Source: Paenibacillus contaminans
GTDB lineage: Bacteria; Bacillota; Bacilli; Paenibacillales; NBRC-103111
Direction: 5' to 3'
Assembly: GCF_003285015.1 (NCBI RefSeq)
Contig: NZ_QMFB01000002.1
Coordinates: 310,001-374,000, forward strand
Length of the DNA: 64,000 bases
Shown piece by piece: positions 17,739 through 24,717 of the stretch. The first letter of the stretch is position 1, and each line of letters begins with the position of its first letter. The position numbers and the translations under genes are program-made. Under the pieces are notes generated by a model. The model ran no database searches. It was not told the DNA's origin and saw only the letters and a program-made list of their open reading frames with translations.

Positions 17739-17940
17739 CTACAAGTTCGACGGCGGCGTTCCATCCGCAAACTCCCATAATATCGTCATAACAGATACGT
17801 TATTATAGGTAAAAGTCTTCCCGCCGTTCAACAATCTGGAGAGTTGAGCCGTTGCGATCGTGAGGCTAAGAGCTGCGCCTCCTCCGTACGTGTAATTGTC
17901 GATCACCGTTATTTGGTTGCCAACCGGACCATGCAGTCAT
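17739..17940 (-). pseudogene. Small frameshifted gene, product unrecognised
   Basis: On the minus strand an ATG at 17940 follows a strong ribosome site (AAGGGGGG) and reads MTAWSG before leaving the good frame. One base out of phase, a well-formed stretch of about 56 residues continues to a TAG at 17739 (VGNQITVIDNYTYGGG, then LSRLLNGGKTFTYNNV and a hydrophobic WEFADGT end). The total, 202 bases, is one base over a multiple of three, so a single-base insertion would explain it. The Gly/Asn/Thr-rich composition suggests a small structural or secreted protein. No family is recognised. Confidence 0.45.
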
Positions 17941-18133
17941 GACTATTCCCCCCTTCAAAAACCATTTCCTGAAACACAACCAAAAACTACCTTGTCATTT
18001 AAACATACGGCTTCACGAATTCATATCCCTCGTTTCGACATTTTCACAGAAAAAGAGTCTACCTCTTTTATGACAAACTTCTACCTCTTTTTTCATTTAA
18101 TAGCCCAAAACAATTCCAATCTCGGCAAAATAA

Positions 18134-18165
18134 TATTTGCAATTTGCAAATAAATATTGTATAAA
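18134..18165 (+). promoter_or_regulatory. marR promoter with operator site 1
   Basis: A -35 TTGCAA (18137-18142) and a -10 TATAAA (18160-18165) are 17 bases apart. The perfect 19-base palindrome TATTTGCAATTTGCAAATA (18134-18152) covers the -35 and spacer, a position that predicts autorepression by the MarR protein. Confidence 0.8.
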
Positions 18166-18186
18166 TATTTCATGAGGTGAGGCACC

Positions 18187-18636
18187 GTGGAAAATGTACG
18201 TGAAATAATTCAAATCATGACTCGTCGCTTTGGCTTTCTGAATAAAAATTGCTGCTCTGCCGGCGGCTGCGACATCTCCTTAATTCAAAGCCATATTCTT
18301 TACGAAATTGATCGCCGGCATAAGCCTTCCATACAACAAGTGGCAGAGGCATTAGGGACGGATATAACCACGTTCAGCCGGCAAGTTCAATCGTTAATCA
18401 AGATGAAATTAGTGAAAAAAACGCCCGATCCCGGCGACAGGAGAGTGCAGCTGCTTTCCCTGACAACGGAAGGAAAAGATGTTGCCGTTTCGATTGACCG
18501 GCAAATGAACGACTATTTAAATGAAATCTTCTCGCATATGAACGATTTCGATAAGGACACCGTCCTTCGCTCGATCAAGCTATTGAATGAGGCGATGGCG
18601 AAATCGGGTACGTGCTGCTCACCCCCAAGCGGGTGA
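18187..18636 (+). CDS. Cys-rich MarR-family regulator of the ars locus
   Basis: The 149-residue protein has a MarR winged helix-turn-helix (SIQQVAEALGTDITTFSRQVQSLIKMKLVKK, then DPGDRRVQLLSLT, the wing with its DxR motif). Unusually for MarR proteins it carries a CC...C set near the N-terminus (C22, C23, C28) and a CC pair at the C-terminus (C143, C144). Vicinal thiols are the classic way to bind arsenite or antimonite, and the next genes are arsD and arsA, so I infer a trivalent-metalloid sensor. Start GTG with GAGGTGAGG upstream. A palindrome in its promoter recurs twice before arsD. A terminator follows. Confidence 0.85.
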   Translation: MENVREIIQIMTRRFGFLNKNCCSAGGCDISLIQSHILYEIDRRHKPSIQQVAEALGTDITTFSRQVQSLIKMKLVKKTPDPGDRRVQLLSLTTEGKDVAVSIDRQMNDYLNEIFSHMNDFDKDTVLRSIKLLNEAMAKSGTCCSPPSG

Positions 18637-18646
18637 ACTTTTTTCG
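18620..18646 (+). terminator. Terminator after the marR-type gene
   Basis: CACCC and GGGTG form a short stem overlapping the stop codon, followed by AACTTTTTT. It separates the regulator from the operator-bearing region before arsD. Confidence 0.6.
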
Positions 18647-18650
18647 AATT

Positions 18651-18669
18651 TACTTGCAATTTGCAAATA
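18651..18669. promoter_or_regulatory. Operator site 2 (MarR palindrome)
   Basis: TACTTGCAATTTGCAAATA differs from the perfect site 1 at one position. It is followed, as in the marR leader, by a GGAGGTGAGGC stretch, but no start codon or open frame comes after it. Confidence 0.7.
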
Positions 18670-18752
18670 AATGATTACGGGAGGTGAGGCCTGACGTTTA
18701 TTTTTCAAAAGCATTAGACAATTGCGCTGTAGGACAAGAAAATTATCCAAAA

Positions 18753-18771
18753 TACTTGCATTTTGCAAATA
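18753..18771. promoter_or_regulatory. Operator site 3 (MarR palindrome) before arsD
   Basis: TACTTGCATTTTGCAAATA differs from site 1 at two positions. It lies 25 bases before the arsD start and would place arsDA under the same regulator. I could not find a convincing -10/-35 pair around it. Confidence 0.7.
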
Positions 18772-18796
18772 CCTTACCATTCAGGAGGTTTAATCA

Positions 18797-19146
18797 ATGA
18801 AAAAAATTGAAATCTTTGAAGCGGCGCTTGTTGCTCGACCGGTGTGACGAATCCCGAAGAAAAACGAAATTCGATTCGATTTGCGGTTGCGATTGCCAAA
18901 TTGGCCGCACATGGGTTTGACGTATATCGATACAACCTATTAAGCGACACCTCCTATTTCGAGAAAAACCCGGTCGTAAATGACCTGCTTTCCCGCGATC
19001 CCGGCTGTTTGCCGATTACCTTGATCAATGGAGCAGCCGCCCAAATGCACCGATTGCCCTCGAATGAAGAACTTGCTGCATGGGCCGAGGTTGACCTGGG
19101 TCAACTTGAAGGAAAACAAGAAATTCGCTTGGAAAACCAAAAATAG
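18797..19146 (+). pseudogene. arsD: Arsenic metallochaperone ArsD, frameshifted in the cysteine motif
   Basis: The gene opens behind AGGAGG with MKKIEIFEAAL, the normal ArsD start, then runs VARPV and stops at 18845-18847. Another frame from GTG at 18844 gives 100 residues that match the rest of ArsD (TNPEEKRNSIRFAVAIAKLAAHGFDVYRYNLL, FEKNPVVNDLLSRDPGCLPITLING, LPSNEELAAWAEVDL). ArsD normally hands As(III)/Sb(III) to ArsA using Cys12, Cys13 and Cys18. Reading the bases against that motif, one T of the first Cys codon is missing and six bases (Cys-Gly) are lost after GGTGTG, so the whole metal site is destroyed. The GTG overlaps the premature stop (GTGTGA), so re-initiation of the C-terminal part is possible. 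Confidence 0.85.
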
Positions 19147-19157
19147 GAGTGATGAAC

Positions 19158-20936
19158 ATGCTGAATATCCCCCTCTTTGATGTTAACCATATCCCTGAAA
19201 CACAATTCCTCTTTTTTACCGGTAAAGGAGGCGTCGGGAAAACCTCGACGGCTTGCGCAGCGGCCATTACACTGGCCGATCTGGGAAATAAGGTCCTGCT
19301 TGTCAGTACAGATCCGGCCTCTAACTTGCAGGATGTATTCCAAACCGAGTTGGACATGAACGTTAAGCCAATTCCCGAAGTGCCGCGTCTTTTTGTGACC
19401 AATCTAGACCCGGAAGAGGCGGCCGCCCGTTATCGGGAGGATGTTGTGGGGCCGTATCGGGGGAAGCTGCCGAACGTAGTCGTCAATCAAATCGAAGAGC
19501 AGCTTTCCGGTTCCTGCACGATTGAAATTGCGTCTTTCAATGCGTTTTCCCGCCTGCTGACGGATAAGGAGCTGATCCGTTCGTTCGATCACATCGTTTT
19601 TGATACCGCTCCGACCGGGCATACGTTGCGTCTACTTCAATTGCCGAATGCTTGGAATGAATTTCTGCATAACAGTAAAGAAGGAACTACGAGCGGGGGT
19701 TTACTGGCCGGCTTGGATCAGAGGAAAGAGATTTATAAACAAACGGTCGAAGTATTGGGCGATCCTGCGTCTACTTCACTCGTGCTAGTGACGCGGCCGG
19801 ATGAAGCGCCGTTGAAAGAAGCGGCCCGAGCCTCCCAAGAACTGGCGGAGATCGGTATTCAGAATCAAATGCTGATCGTAAACGGATACTTGCACAATCC
19901 CCTTTCCGGCGATACGACAGCGCAAGCATTCGCCAAAAGACAGCAGGCTGCGCTTGCCAAAAAACCGACCGTGCTGCAGGAGCTTCCCACTTTTGCCGTT
20001 GAGCTGGCCGCCTTTAATGTGACAGGGGTCGAAAACGTGCGACGGTTGCTTGTCCGTGATAAAGCGGTACCTCAAGCAGCCGGAGAGATCGCAAGCAAGA
20101 GCCACCCACAGATTGGAACCCTGCTCGATGATATTGAACGCAACGGACAACGTGTCATTTTTACGATGGGCAAAGGCGGCGTCGGGAAAACGACGGTAGC
20201 CAGCGCGATTGCCGTCGGCTTGGCGGAGCGCGGTCATAAGGTACATCTGACAACAACCGATCCGGCCGCGCACGTCGATCATGTTATGGGCGAGTCCATT
20301 CGAACGCTCATTTCGATGAGTAAGATAGATCCGAAAGCAGAAGTGATAAAATATCGGGAGGAAATGCTGACGAAAGCTCGAGAAACGATGGATGAACAAG
20401 ACGTTGCATATGCCGAGGAGGAGCTGAATTCCCCGTGTACCGAAGAAATCGCCGTCTTTCGGGCATTCGCCGATCTTGTGGAACGTGCTAACGAGGAAAT
20501 CGTCGTTATTGATACGGCCCCTTCGGGGCATACGCTGCTCTTGCTTGATGCGACGGAAGCGTATCACAAAGAGATTGCCCATTCTTCCGGCGAAGTTCCA
20601 TTGTCGGTCAAAAATTTGCTGCCACGCCTGCGCAACCCAGCAGAAACCGCGATTATTATTGTCACGCTGGCGGAAACAACACCGGTCTATGAAGCGGAAC
20701 GCCTCGTGCATGATTTACAGCGCGCCGGCATTACTCCAAAATGGTGGTTGATCAATCAAAGCATGGCGATGGCTGCAACAAAAGATCCGATTTTACATGT
20801 CCGTGCTCTTGGCGAGCTGCCTTGGATCGAACGTGTGCGTGAAATTTCCGGCGATCGATATGTCGTTATTCCTTGGCATGCAAACGAAATTACCGGGTAT
20901 GCTCAGCTCAAACGACTCGTTTGGAATACGAAATAG
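19158..20936 (+). CDS. arsA: Arsenite-stimulated ATPase ArsA
   Basis: A 592-residue tandem ATPase of the ArsA/GET3 family. The first P-loop is GKGGVGKT (22-29) with DTAPTGHTLRLL as its DTAP signature; the second is GKGGVGKT (338-345) with DTAPSGHTLLLL. Cys120 (SGSC) and Cys427 (SPC) correspond to the metalloid-binding cysteines C113 and C422 of the E. coli enzyme. It normally drives the ArsB or Acr3 efflux permease. I start at the ATG at 19158, eight bases after AGGAG; earlier GTG/ATG codons overlap that site. It lies 11 bases after arsD. Neither arsB, acr3, arsC nor arsR follows. The gene looks intact although its chaperone is broken. Confidence 0.95.
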   Translation: MLNIPLFDVNHIPETQFLFFTGKGGVGKTSTACAAAITLADLGNKVLLVSTDPASNLQDVFQTELDMNVKPIPEVPRLFVTNLDPEEAAARYREDVVGPYRGKLPNVVVNQIEEQLSGSCTIEIASFNAFSRLLTDKELIRSFDHIVFDTAPTGHTLRLLQLPNAWNEFLHNSKEGTTSGGLLAGLDQRKEIYKQTVEVLGDPASTSLVLVTRPDEAPLKEAARASQELAEIGIQNQMLIVNGYLHNPLSGDTTAQAFAKRQQAALAKKPTVLQELPTFAVELAAFNVTGVENVRRLLVRDKAVPQAAGEIASKSHPQIGTLLDDIERNGQRVIFTMGKGGVGKTTVASAIAVGLAERGHKVHLTTTDPAAHVDHVMGESIRTLISMSKIDPKAEVIKYREEMLTKARETMDEQDVAYAEEELNSPCTEEIAVFRAFADLVERANEEIVVIDTAPSGHTLLLLDATEAYHKEIAHSSGEVPLSVKNLLPRLRNPAETAIIIVTLAETTPVYEAERLVHDLQRAGITPKWWLINQSMAMAATKDPILHVRALGELPWIERVREISGDRYVVIPWHANEITGYAQLKRLVWNTK

Positions 20937-21066
20937 GACCGAATAAGGTTAGCTCTTTTCATTAGCCCAGAGCGCTGCGGTAAGAAAGACGGCTCCCTTC
21001 AACCGAACGTTTCCAAACGCTCTTCCAAGCGTACAAGCCAACGTTTAACTTGCTCCGTCATACCGC

Positions 21067-21092
21067 AAAAAAGGCGCGCCTCGCGGCACGCC
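21067..21092 (-). terminator. Terminator of the lacI-type gene
   Basis: On the minus strand GGCGTGCC-GCGA-GGCGCGCC is followed by six T. It lies 12 bases after the stop of the LacI gene. The remaining spacer to arsA (20937-21066) shows no gene I accept and no terminator for arsA. Confidence 0.8.
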
Positions 21093-21104
21093 CTGACATA
21101 TCGG

Positions 21105-22106
21105 TTACTTCCGCGCTTCGCCTGTCGATAACCGGACGATCAGCTCGCAGCCCATCGTATAATCGGCCGCTTTGCCGCCGCTTCCCGCTTCCTGCATGAT
21201 CATATCGAAAGCTTTAAAACCGATTTCTCTGCGCGGATAATGAAGGGTCGTCAAACCCGGCGTCGTATGGGAGGCCATCAAAATATTTTCGCACGCCGCT
21301 ACGGACAAATCCCGGGGCACCGATAAGCCGCTATCCTTGCAGGCCGACAGCATGCCGATTCCCATAAGGTCATTGGCTCCGACGATAGCGGTAAACGGGA
21401 GCTCTCGGGATTTTTGAAGCAGCTTCGTCATGTTGGCGTAAGCCATCTCCAGCTGCCCACCCCCGTGCAGCAAGTCATTTTGATGAAAGTCGAGTCCATG
21501 CGCCTCCATCGCTTTCAAAAAATGCACAAAACGGACGTGAAGATGATGCTCCAACGACGAATGCGCCATAAACCCGATCCGGGTATGCCCAAGACTCTTC
21601 AGATGCTCAATGAGCTTGAACATCGCTTCGCGCCAATCGATATCGATGCAACGAACGGAAGAATGCGCTTTGGCCGGAGTCGTAATCGAGTAGACCGGGA
21701 TGCCTATTTTGCCGAAATAAACGAGCGTTTCCGGCTTCAGGCTCTGCCCCATCAGCAGGAGGCCGTCCGTACGTCCCATAAAGATCGTTCTTAATTTATC
21801 CTCTTCGGACGGGATATACGTTTGAAAAATAAGAGACTGGCCGGTTTGCCTGGCTCTTTCTTCAAGCCCGAGAGAAATGCCCGTTTCAAAAGGATTGCCG
21901 AGGCTGTTAAAAAGAACGCCGAATTGGCCCGTTTTTTTCGTTTTGAGGCTTCGCGCCGTTTGGTTCGGATTGTATCCCAGTTCTTCGATCGCCTGCAAAA
22001 CTTTTTGCCGCGTCGTTTCCTTCACGTTATTTTTATTGTTCATTACGTAGGATACGACTGCTACGGATACTCCGGCGCGTTTCGCCACATCGTCTCTCGT
22101 TACCAT
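21105..22106 (-). CDS. LacI-family transcriptional regulator
   Basis: About 333 residues. The N-terminal LacI helix-turn-helix and hinge (TRDDVAKRAGVSVAVVSYVMNN, then LGYNPNQTARSLKTKKT) is followed by a periplasmic-binding-protein-like effector domain (GQFGVLFNSLGNPFETGISLGLEERAR; ANDLMGIGMLSACKDSGLSVPRDLSV). I start at the ATG at 22106, seven bases after AAGGAG; the frame runs 20 codons further upstream without a site. A perfect palindrome with central CG lies 37 bases upstream and is its probable autoregulatory operator. No sugar genes adjoin it, so its regulon is elsewhere. Confidence 0.9.
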   Translation of the reverse strand: MVTRDDVAKRAGVSVAVVSYVMNNKNNVKETTRQKVLQAIEELGYNPNQTARSLKTKKTGQFGVLFNSLGNPFETGISLGLEERARQTGQSLIFQTYIPSEEDKLRTIFMGRTDGLLLMGQSLKPETLVYFGKIGIPVYSITTPAKAHSSVRCIDIDWREAMFKLIEHLKSLGHTRIGFMAHSSLEHHLHVRFVHFLKAMEAHGLDFHQNDLLHGGGQLEMAYANMTKLLQKSRELPFTAIVGANDLMGIGMLSACKDSGLSVPRDLSVAACENILMASHTTPGLTTLHYPRREIGFKAFDMIMQEAGSGGKAADYTMGCELIVRLSTGEARK

Positions 22107-22142
22107 CGGTTTTCTCCTTGCTTTCGACGTCAAGTCAACGAT

Positions 22143-22156
22143 AGCGGTCGACCGCT
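22143..22156. promoter_or_regulatory. Probable operator of the LacI-type gene
   Basis: AGCGGTCGACCGCT is a perfect 14-base palindrome with a central CG, immediately upstream of the lacI-type gene. It differs from the TTTACTCGAGTAAA sites of the dioxygenase gene. Confidence 0.6.
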
Positions 22157-22194
22157 TCCCTGTCAAGCCGGCTTCTCGTATACGTATGACGCTG

Positions 22195-22950
22195 TTAAAC
22201 CTCGCCCCAAAACACTTGGGTCACATAGTCGAACGATATTTTCCCGTCCTGCTGGCAGCGGTCGAACAGCTTGCGCAGCTCGGCCATCATCGGCTCGTAG
22301 CTCGGATGTCCGGGTGCGGGACTGTAAGACGAGGACTGGAGCCTCCCTTGTAGTCCGTCGAAATCGAACAACTGGCCGTATGCAAAACGCGCCTCCTGCA
22401 GGCAACCTTCCTTGAAAAAGGATGCCAGCATGTCTTGCGTGATATTCGTATGATTCACATCCGCGTAATCGGTTCCGAACTGATGGAGCAACTGCTCGTA
22501 TTCTTCCAGAAACGGCGTTCCTTGCGTCAATCGCGAGTTCCAGACCAGCGCAACCTTCCCGCCTTCCTTCAGAATACGACGGAATTCGGCCTGAGACGCA
22601 GAACGGTCAAACCAATGAAAAGCCTGCGCGCAGACGATAAAATCTACGGAATGCCCGGGTAATCCCGTCGCCTCGGCGGACCCTTCCACCGCCCGGTAAT
22701 CGGGGGCTTCCCCCAGAACGCTTACCGCGGCTTCCCGCATCGCCTGATTCGGCTCGACCGCCGTTACCCGGCTTCCCCGCTCCAGCAGCAGCCTGGAGAA
22801 AATCCCCGTACCGGCGCCGATATCCGCAATCTCGCTGCCCGCTCCCAGACCGACGACTTCGTACAAATGATCGATCGCTTCCTTCGGATAACTGGGACGA
22901 TACTTCACGTACGTATCGACCCGGTTGGAAAACCGTTCTTTACTGTCCAT
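22195..22950 (-). CDS. Class I SAM-dependent methyltransferase
   Basis: About 251 residues. The SAM-binding motif I is IADIGAGTGIFSRLLLERG, followed by the acidic TAVEPNQAM of motif II and the VDFIVCAQAFHWFD region of motif IV, as in the UbiE/methyltransf_11 group. The substrate is unknown. The ATG at 22950 is preceded by GGGAG; an ATG at 22968 in the same frame has no proper ribosome site. The gene follows the VOC-domain gene after 34 bases in the same direction, so the two probably form one transcript from the promoter at 23417-23445. Confidence 0.88.
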   Translation of the reverse strand: MDSKERFSNRVDTYVKYRPSYPKEAIDHLYEVVGLGAGSEIADIGAGTGIFSRLLLERGSRVTAVEPNQAMREAAVSVLGEAPDYRAVEGSAEATGLPGHSVDFIVCAQAFHWFDRSASQAEFRRILKEGGKVALVWNSRLTQGTPFLEEYEQLLHQFGTDYADVNHTNITQDMLASFFKEGCLQEARFAYGQLFDFDGLQGRLQSSSYSPAPGHPSYEPMMAELRKLFDRCQQDGKISFDYVTQVFWGEV

Positions 22951-22984
22951 CCTGCGCCACTCTCCCATTCCTGATTATCTTTCG

Positions 22985-23359
22985 TTAGATCCATTCCAGA
23001 AATTCCAAACGGTTGCCGAACGGATCGTTCACATAAAATCGGCTGACGCCTTCTTCCTTGCGCACATCGTCGTCGATAAGAGTGACGTTCCTTGCGATCA
23101 AGTACTCTCGCAGCTCACCGATATGATGCACCTGAAACGCGGGATGAGCCTTTGTCGCAGGCATAAAATCGTTCTGCACGCCGATATGCACTTGATGAGC
23201 GCCGCATTGAAACCATACGCCTCCCCGTTTCTTGAGCGCTTCAGGCTTCGGAATTTCCGTCCAGCCGAGCAAATCTGCGAAGAACTTCCTCGCTTCCTGC
23301 TCGCACCCTTCCGGAGCAGCCAGCTGAACATGGTCGATCCCGGCAAAGCTGTATGACAC
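22985..23359 (-). CDS. VOC-superfamily (glyoxalase-like) protein
   Basis: About 124 residues with the vicinal-oxygen-chelate fold signature: FAGIDHVQLAAPEGCEQEARKFFADLLG at the start, a middle VHIGVQNDF strand, HHIGELREYL and a C-terminal FYVNDPFGNRLEFLEW. Metal ligands would be the His of DHVQL, the His of VHIG or HHIG, and the Glu of RLEF. Members include dioxygenases, glyoxalases and antibiotic-binding proteins. I start it at the GTG at 23359, eight bases after AGGAGG; an ATG at 23383 precedes that site. It heads a two-gene unit with the methyltransferase. Confidence 0.85.
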   Translation of the reverse strand: MSYSFAGIDHVQLAAPEGCEQEARKFFADLLGWTEIPKPEALKKRGGVWFQCGAHQVHIGVQNDFMPATKAHPAFQVHHIGELREYLIARNVTLIDDDVRKEEGVSRFYVNDPFGNRLEFLEWI

Positions 23360-23376
23360 GATAACCGCCTCCTCAA

Positions 23377-23393
23377 GTTTCATTTAATGAAAC
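23377..23393. promoter_or_regulatory. Operator-like palindrome before the VOC gene
   Basis: GTTTCATTTAATGAAAC is a 17-base palindrome, and a related GTTTCATGAA half lies next to it at 23397. Both are between the promoter and the VOC start, a position suited to repression. Confidence 0.5.
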
Positions 23394-23416
23394 CGAGTTT
23401 CATGAATTACAATTCT

Positions 23417-23445
23417 ATATTACCATCAAATATCGATCTGTTCAA
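23417..23445 (-). promoter_or_regulatory. Promoter of the VOC-methyltransferase unit
   Basis: On the minus strand TTGAAC (23440-23445) and TAATAT (23417-23422) are 17 bases apart. The promoter overlaps the last codons of the upstream coiled-coil gene. Confidence 0.55.
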
Positions 23446-24367
23446 TCCTCATGCTTCGTTCCCGCTTCAAGCCTTCCAGCCTCGTTTGCGCAGCCGAATA
23501 CTCCGATTGCAGCTGATTAACGAGCGTGCGCACCTGCTGCAGCGCCCCCAGCACCTGCTCCTGCGAACGCTGAATCCGGCCCTGAACGACCCAATCCGTA
23601 ATCAGATCGTCGAACCAATAATCGGCCGTCTTCAGCAGCCCGCTTATCTCGATCCGAATATCGACGCTGCGCTTTAAATCTTCCAGCTCGTCGCGGAAGC
23701 TCATCATTAAGCGATTGGCATTATGAATGGACTGCTTAGCATCGTCGACATGGTTGTGTTTAATGTGCGTGCTGACGGCGCCGCCGCCCAGCATGTCCCA
23801 CTTCCCCCAATTTTCCGCTTTATCCAAGCTCTCGGATGCGGCGTTCAGCGAGGCAACCACCCGTTTTCCCGCCGTATGGGCTTCGTCCAATTCTTTTACG
23901 AGAAAGGATTGATCCGCGATTTTATCGTCGAGCTCCGCCAGCTCCTCCGAGTACGTCGGGGTGTCGCGCAAAATAGACTCCTTCTCGGCAAGCAGACGAT
24001 CGTATTCGCGATCGGCGTTGCTGAAATTCCCCAGATCGTCGCCTGTCTTCCTTATATCGTCTTCCAAGCCGGCAAGCAGCTGCCTCGCCTCCTGCAGTTT
24101 GAGCGCGGCTGCGAGCGCTTGCTGGCGCTCCATTTCGAGCTGCTCCTCCTTGCTCCTCAGAATGGTGTGGAACAGGTTCGCAAGCGACAACCGCGTCAGC
24201 TTGTCGACATCCTCCTGCTCTTCCTGGAGCCGTATCTCCAGCTTCGTCACGAGCCGCTCCTGCTCCCGCCGTTTTTCCAGCAACTCCATGCGTTTCCGTT
24301 CCGCTTTCTGCAGACGATATTTCCGTTCCTTCGCTTCCGCCAGCCGGGCTTGCCATTCGTTCGACAT
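23426..24367 (-). CDS. Coiled-coil protein of unknown function
   Basis: A 313-residue soluble protein, almost wholly helical and charged. Long coiled-coil stretches fill about residues 5-60, 75-170 and 205-310 (for example LEKRREQERLVTKLEIRLQEE). They are interrupted near residues 185-205 by a Gly-containing, conserved-looking segment (ENWGKWDMLGGGAVSTHIKHNHV) that may be a functional loop. No signal peptide or membrane segment. GGAGGG lies eight bases before the ATG. I recognise no named family; a scaffold or cytoskeletal role is possible but unsupported. Confidence 0.75.
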   Translation of the reverse strand: MSNEWQARLAEAKERKYRLQKAERKRMELLEKRREQERLVTKLEIRLQEEQEDVDKLTRLSLANLFHTILRSKEEQLEMERQQALAAALKLQEARQLLAGLEDDIRKTGDDLGNFSNADREYDRLLAEKESILRDTPTYSEELAELDDKIADQSFLVKELDEAHTAGKRVVASLNAASESLDKAENWGKWDMLGGGAVSTHIKHNHVDDAKQSIHNANRLMMSFRDELEDLKRSVDIRIEISGLLKTADYWFDDLITDWVVQGRIQRSQEQVLGALQQVRTLVNQLQSEYSAAQTRLEGLKRERSMRIEQIDI

Positions 24368-24717
24368 GTAAGGAACCCTCCGTTTCTCCAGTTTGTTGGA
24401 AATTCTGCATTCGTGCTTGTTATTACGTCTCCGTCCGGAATAGGTTTCGCTTGATTAGGTTTCGCTTGATTCGGAAAACGGCAAAAAGCCGCCTCTGATT
24501 GCAGCAGGCAGCCTACGATCCGGCTCGGCCGATAAATAAAGCGGAAAGACGATCGGCGCCGAAACGGCCGAGACTTACATTCTCTCGCGCACGAACCGCC
24601 CTGCTGCCCGCACACTCGAGCTGTCTATGATTCCCTTGGTCCTCAGGCCGCATTTTCGCACCCGCTCGGACCTTTGTTACGCGCCGCTTTTCGCCCGCCC
24701 AAACGCCGCGGCCCGCA
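24368..24717. other. 350-base spacer with a short tandem duplication
   Basis: No gene is supported. A 15-base unit (AGGTTTCGCTTGATT) is repeated in tandem at about 24440-24469, upstream of the coiled-coil gene. No terminator for the antiporter gene was found. Confidence 0.6.

Noticed and set aside
17896..18153. An 85-codon plus-strand open frame
   Set aside because: It is antisense to the frameshifted small gene, lacks a ribosome site, and runs into the marR promoter and operator.
20999..21061. A 20-residue minus-strand frame (MTEQVKRWLVRLEERLETFG) between arsA and the LacI gene
   Set aside because: No ribosome site, and it begins just after the LacI terminator; too short to support.
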